Assembly (NCBI GenBank): GCA_019114445.1
Contig: DXFL01000030.1
Location: 1 to 64,000 of the forward strand
DNA: 64,000 nt
Origin: Candidatus Barnesiella excrementigallinarum
GTDB lineage: Bacteria > Bacteroidota > Bacteroidia > Bacteroidales > Barnesiellaceae
Direction of reading: 5' to 3'
Every line of letters starts with the position of its first letter. Positions within the stretch are counted from its first letter, which is position 1. A program made the translations under genes and the position numbers. This document shows, in pieces, positions 60,424 to 64,000 of the stretch. The notes under the pieces were generated by a model that had not been told where the DNA came from, ran no database searches, and saw only the letters and a list, made by a program, of their open reading frames with translations.

Positions 60424-61866
60424 CTATTTATATACAAATATCACCTTCGAAACTTCATATCTTTGGGAAGCAAATATCTTTTTCACCAAATAAATACCCG
60501 TCGCCTGCGGCTCATCTATACGTAAACCCGACAACGTGTAATACTGAGTTTCTACTACCCAATCATCGGAATCTGCAATAGAAGATTCAACAGAACTGGA
60601 TACGCCATCGTATTCATACGCTCCCATATCTACCGTTTCATCGAGGATTCTCTCTTTCCCGGCAAGATCTTCTTCATAACCGGCAATAGCGGCATTATTC
60701 CCCGCATTTATCGCCGGGCTGGAAGATTGAAGCTGATACGAACCATCGGCAAATTGAGGAGCAGCACTCAGGTTGCCTGTTCCTGTTTCAGCCTCAGGCC
60801 ACATGGTATACGAAACTTCGGCCGTAGATTCGGGACCTAAAAAGATATTCGATCCAGCAGGTGTTGCTTCGGGACGAGCCATATTATCAACCACAATGCA
60901 ATTTACAACCTCCGAACTTCCCTTGTTGCCGAATCCGATACCACCACCCCGGCCACTGGTTGCATCATTCCCTACAACCGTACAGTTGATCACATGAGCT
61001 ACAATACCCGGCGTACTCGGCTCTGTTACCATACTACAATCTATTCCACCTCCATAATTAGCATTATTGGCTATTGCTCCAATGACATTGCCTTCGACCA
61101 AACAGTTTACAACATATCCTGTTTTTATTGATATTCCACCACCATTGTTGCCTCCGGTAGATGAATTGTTTACATCTTCGGCAATGCAGCGATTATTGCG
61201 TATAATAGAGTTTATTACCGAACCTCCATCCAAGCAAATTCCGCCACCTACACCCGGTTTTTTCCCAGACGTAGCCGTAGCAACATTGTTCTCTACAATG
61301 CAATTTTTCACCGTGCCTCGTGCATATACGCCACCGCCTACACCTTTTACTGCCTCGTCGAGTTTCGAGCCGAAATTGTCATGTATAATACAATATTCGA
61401 TCATACCTTCGGGATGGTCGATATATACACCGCCAGCTCTTCCCGAAGCCCCTGCGGTAGAATTATAAGCATCGCCTTCCGAAATATCGAAACCTGCTAT
61501 ATAAGAAGCCGTCTTAAAATACAATACCCGTCGGCCACTTCCTTTTAAGAAAGTTTCGATATTATCCAATTGGTACGACGGTTTTTCAAGTTCGGTTCCT
61601 TCGCAGTTGCCATATACTTTTACATTGGCTTTGTTGCAGGTAAAACTGGCGCCTTCCGGTGCGATATACTCTCCTTTTTTCACAAATATCTCATCGCCTT
61701 CCATCAGGGCAGTCGAAGTAAGTATTTCGTTTAACGATATAGGAGTTTCCCAGCTCAATCCATCATTATCGGGACTTCCGTCCGGGGTAACAAAGTATTT
61801 TACAGCACTTACATTTGTACAGAAACACGCCGTAAAAATAAATAGACTGAATAGTTTTGTTTTCAT
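60424..61866 (-). CDS. Secreted beta-helix protein with T9SS-like C-terminal domain (paralog 1)
   Basis: The 480-residue protein has a signal peptide (MKTKLFSLFIFTACFCTNVSA) and a right-handed parallel beta-helix with repeated turns such as GGGVYARGTVKNCIVENNVAT and GGGICLDGGSVINSIIRNNRC. The last about 60 residues (VETQYYTLSGLRIDEPQ, GIYLVKKIF) resemble a T9SS-type C-terminal domain. Its helix pattern is that of choice-of-anchor-Q proteins. The function (polysaccharide binding, lyase or adhesin) is not clear. No catalytic triad of a known lyase was recognised. Confidence 0.72.
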   Translation of the reverse strand: MKTKLFSLFIFTACFCTNVSAVKYFVTPDGSPDNDGLSWETPISLNEILTSTALMEGDEIFVKKGEYIAPEGASFTCNKANVKVYGNCEGTELEKPSYQLDNIETFLKGSGRRVLYFKTASYIAGFDISEGDAYNSTAGASGRAGGVYIDHPEGMIEYCIIHDNFGSKLDEAVKGVGGGVYARGTVKNCIVENNVATATSGKKPGVGGGICLDGGSVINSIIRNNRCIAEDVNNSSTGGNNGGGISIKTGYVVNCLVEGNVIGAIANNANYGGGIDCSMVTEPSTPGIVAHVINCTVVGNDATSGRGGGIGFGNKGSSEVVNCIVVDNMARPEATPAGSNIFLGPESTAEVSYTMWPEAETGTGNLSAAPQFADGSYQLQSSSPAINAGNNAAIAGYEEDLAGKERILDETVDMGAYEYDGVSSSVESSIADSDDWVVETQYYTLSGLRIDEPQATGIYLVKKIFASQRYEVSKVIFVYK

Positions 61867-61890
61867 GTTTAACAGATTTAACGGTAAAAC

Positions 61891-61950
61891 AAAAAGGGTG
61901 CTAATAAGCTATAAACGCTGTATAGGATTATCCTTATTAGACACCCTTTT
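61891..61950 (-). terminator. Terminator after beta-helix paralog 2
   Basis: AAAAAGGGTGCTAATAAG (61891-61908) pairs, one bulge, with CTTATTAGACACCCTTTT (61933-61950). On the minus strand T residues follow. It ends the 61972-63477 gene's transcript. Confidence 0.78.
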
Positions 61951-61971
61951 CCATTTGGATTTCAAAAAAAC

Positions 61972-63477
61972 TTATTTAACTGTCACAAACACCTTTTCGG
62001 TAATGATTTGCTTCGTATCGAGCGTTTTCTTAACAATATAAAGGCCCGATACACTAGGCGAGGTTACCTCTACGCCTTGCAATGTATAATATTGAGTGCG
62101 AATCACTTCGCCTTTATTGACATCGATTTCGTTGATAGCGCTGCCATCAGTTACTTCGTAAGCGCCCAAATCTACTGCTGCGCCCGAGATACGAGCATTA
62201 CCGGCTAAGTCGGTATCGAATCCTTCAATGGCAGGATCGTCGCCGGCATCGATACAAGGACTGCCTGCGGCCAAACGGTAATCGCCATTAGCAGCATCGA
62301 CAAACATAGGATCCGAAGTAATGGCACCGGCACTTACAGTTTGTTCGGGAACACAAACGGCACCAATAGTTACACGTTCGGGCAACTTACCGTCGGTATT
62401 GGGGTTACCAAAGCGGATATTGGCATTACCCGTACCATAATCATCTTCACGACAAGTATTATTCCATGCAATGCAATTGGCTACCGTAGCAGTCATTCCA
62501 TCGGCATTGGTAGTTTGGAATCCGATACCGCCACCTAAACCTTGTACGTGATTTTTTACAACCGTACAGTTTATTACGTATGCTTGTTTTTCGGTACAAG
62601 CGACACCGCCGCCCACCGACTGGTTATTCAAAGAACCGTTTACCGAATTGTTTATCACCAAACTGTTTATCAGTTTTCCCGATTTAATGGCAATACCACC
62701 ACCTTGACTGGCAAAAGAATCTTCATCGTCGGCAGAAGTCGTACTATTATTGCGGATAATACAATTCAAAACAACAGCTTTATCGGGATTACAGCCGTTT
62801 CCTTCCGTAGCATCCAAACAGATACCACCACCGATACCCGTTGCCCAAACATGGCTATTGTCTTCCCACGGAGAGGTAGTTGCCACGTTGTTCTCGATAA
62901 TACAGTTTTCCAAGCGGCCGTTCAAGATATACAAACCACCGCCTACACCTTTTTGAGGTTTTCCATTGGAACCCAACAGAGCCTTAGAGCCGTCTACGCC
63001 TACATTGTCATGGATATTACAATACTTCAATGTTGCGCCTCCGTTGTTGATATAAACACCGCCACCGCGGCCTACACCGGTTGTTTCGGTCGAAGCGTCA
63101 CCTTCCGAAATATCCAAACCATAAAGTACCGAAGCCTTTCCGTCCAAATAGAGTACTCGTTTGTCACCGGGACCTTTCAAGAATGTTTCCAAACCTTCGG
63201 CTGTGGTATAAACAGGAGCTTCGGTTTCGGTTCCTTCGCAGTTGCCATAAACAGTAGCCTCGACCCGTAATCTGAAACTTCCGGTATAAGTTCCTTTTTT
63301 CACAAAAATTTGATCGCCGGTTCCTGCCCAACTGAAAGCATCCTCCAAGGTTGCGGCATTACTCCACGACGAACCATCACCCCCACCGGTTTCTGTTACA
63401 TAAATAACTTCGGCATTTACCCCTAAAAATCCTGATACTAACAAAAATGTACCTGCAAGTAAAAAAATTTTTTTCAT
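61972..63477 (-). CDS. Secreted beta-helix protein with T9SS-like C-terminal domain (paralog 2)
   Basis: The 501-residue protein has a signal peptide (MKKIFLLAGTFLLVSGFLGVNA), the EVIYVTETGGGDGSSWSNAATLEDAF opening and a right-handed beta-helix with repeats such as GGGVYINNGGATLKYCNIHDN and GGGIAIKSGKLINSLVINN. The C-terminal segment (SAINEIDVNKGEV, QYYTLQGVEV, GLYIVKKTLDT) matches that of the partial paralog at 63595. Relatives are called 'choice-of-anchor Q' proteins and their role is not known. No cysteine pairs beyond a few repeat-bound ones are conserved. Confidence 0.75.
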   Translation of the reverse strand: MKKIFLLAGTFLLVSGFLGVNAEVIYVTETGGGDGSSWSNAATLEDAFSWAGTGDQIFVKKGTYTGSFRLRVEATVYGNCEGTETEAPVYTTAEGLETFLKGPGDKRVLYLDGKASVLYGLDISEGDASTETTGVGRGGGVYINNGGATLKYCNIHDNVGVDGSKALLGSNGKPQKGVGGGLYILNGRLENCIIENNVATTSPWEDNSHVWATGIGGGICLDATEGNGCNPDKAVVLNCIIRNNSTTSADDEDSFASQGGGIAIKSGKLINSLVINNSVNGSLNNQSVGGGVACTEKQAYVINCTVVKNHVQGLGGGIGFQTTNADGMTATVANCIAWNNTCREDDYGTGNANIRFGNPNTDGKLPERVTIGAVCVPEQTVSAGAITSDPMFVDAANGDYRLAAGSPCIDAGDDPAIEGFDTDLAGNARISGAAVDLGAYEVTDGSAINEIDVNKGEVIRTQYYTLQGVEVTSPSVSGLYIVKKTLDTKQIITEKVFVTVK

Positions 63478-63515
63478 GTTGTTTTAATTTAAGATTAATA
63501 TATCCATTATTAAAG

Positions 63516-63545
63516 ACGATGGGTATAAAAATTTATACCCATCGT
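63516..63545 (-). terminator. Terminator after beta-helix paralog 3
   Basis: ACGATGGGTATAAA (63516-63529) and TTTATACCCATCGT (63532-63545) form a long, nearly perfect hairpin with a tight loop. On the minus strand a short T-run follows. Confidence 0.65.
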
Positions 63546-63594
63546 TCTTCATTTATTTATTATTCCAGCACTTTTTGTATGAATTCCTATCGAA

Positions 63595-64000
63595 TTATTT
63601 TACAATGACAAACTGTTTTTCAGTAGCAACAGCATTTGTATCGAATGTTTTCTTAACGATATAAAGACCCGATACACTGGGCGAAGTCACTTCGACACCT
63701 TGTAAAGTATAGTATTGGGTACGGATTACTTCACCTTCGTTGGCCTCGATTTCGTTTATGGCACTACCGCCATCGGTATATTCATATGCACCTAAATCGA
63801 CAGCGGCACCGGCAATACGTGCATTCCCGTCCAAATCTACATCGTAACCTTCTACGGCAGGATCGTCACCGGCATCGATACAGGGGCTGCCTTGTGCCAA
63901 ATGGAAATCGCCATTGGCAGCATCGACAAACATAGGATCCGAGGTAATGGCTCCTGAGGCAACCGTAGCTTCGGGTACACATACCACATTGATAGTTACT
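63595..64000 (-). CDS. Secreted beta-helix protein with T9SS-like C-terminal domain (paralog 3, 5' part outside window)
   Basis: Only the C-terminal 134 residues lie in the window. The frame continues upstream past 64000 (VTINVVCVPEATV), so the gene is partial, not short. Its sequence matches paralog 2 closely (SGAITSDPMFVDAANGDFHLAQGSPCIDAGDDPAVEGYD, then QYYTLQGVEVTSPSVSGLYIVKK). The upstream beta-helix must be outside the window. The apparent start codon at 63987 is a valine codon inside the protein. Confidence 0.8.
   Translation of the reverse strand, partial: VTINVVCVPEATVASGAITSDPMFVDAANGDFHLAQGSPCIDAGDDPAVEGYDVDLDGNARIAGAAVDLGAYEYTDGGSAINEIEANEGEVIRTQYYTLQGVEVTSPSVSGLYIVKKTFDTNAVATEKQFVIVK

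Noticed and set aside
63595-63987. Treating the 130-codon frame at the window end as a small complete gene
   Set aside because: The frame stays open to the window edge and aligns in the middle of the paralog at 61972-63477. The start codon used by a frame finder is an internal valine codon.

Overview
The window is a piece of a Bacteroidales chromosome, most like the Barnesiellaceae/Porphyromonadaceae side of the order. The genus is an inference, with Barnesiella or a close relative as the best guess. Supporting signs are TAnnTTTG promoter -7 boxes, SusC/SusD pairs, an ECF sigma/FecR pair, a split glycine decarboxylase (GcvPA/GcvPB), an RseC-led Rnf operon, type IX secretion-like C-terminal domains and 'putative porin' and DUF4252 proteins. 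I found no rRNA, tRNA, CRISPR array, insertion sequence, phage gene or origin. No gene-free stretch exceeds 300 bases.

Bases 1-4520 (+): a long-chain acyl-CoA synthetase, a Bacteroidetes outer-membrane porin and an exported family-3 solute-binding domain protein. Bases 4615-9997 (+): a complete Rnf operon, rseC-rnfB-C-D-G-E-A, which couples ferredoxin oxidation and NAD+ reduction to ion export. Bases 10216-12909 (+): a four-subunit 2-oxoacid:ferredoxin oxidoreductase (delta-alpha-beta-gamma). It makes the reduced ferredoxin that Rnf uses, so the two neighbouring operons form an energy-conserving module.

Bases 13081-15012 (+): an ECF sigma factor and a membrane anti-sigma candidate, flanked on both sides by exported DUF4252 proteins, with a possible ECF-type promoter in front. 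Bases 15115-16939 (-): a tightly overlapping hydrolase / DUF2089 zinc-ribbon regulator / Yip1-like membrane protein operon. Bases 17186-18304 (+): a DUF362 iron-sulfur protein. Bases 18524-28019 (-): an AsmA-like protein, a PIF1-like helicase fused to TPRs, a FadL/OmpP1-type outer-membrane protein, a Trp/Tyr-rich and Ser/Arg-rich exported protein, a DUF308/HdeD membrane protein and TrmN6.

Bases 28077-38559 (+): lon, a 2-hydroxyacid dehydrogenase with an unusual N-terminal extension, then a full glycine cleavage locus: lipoate-protein ligase, gcvT, gcvH, gcvPA, gcvPB and dihydrolipoamide dehydrogenase. A strong hairpin-T-tract lies just before the last gene.

Bases 38612-60305 (-): a large polysaccharide utilization locus (PUL), read right to left. 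It runs ECF sigma, FecR, SusC (with STN signalling domain), SusD, a second SusC, SusD, a DUF1735-PKD surface lipoprotein, an L-domain/TIM-barrel/T9SS-CTD protein, a GH92 alpha-mannosidase, a clan GH-A-like enzyme, an exported FAD-dependent oxidoreductase and an exported Rossmann-only Gfo/Idh/MocA-like protein, ending at a terminator. Gaps are 2-47 bases, so it looks like one long operon. GH92 points to an alpha-mannose-containing glycan or glycoprotein. The exported redox pair at the end is the least conventional part. Upstream (60424-64000, -) lie three tandem secreted beta-helix paralogs with the same C-terminal sorting-like domain, the last cut by the window edge.
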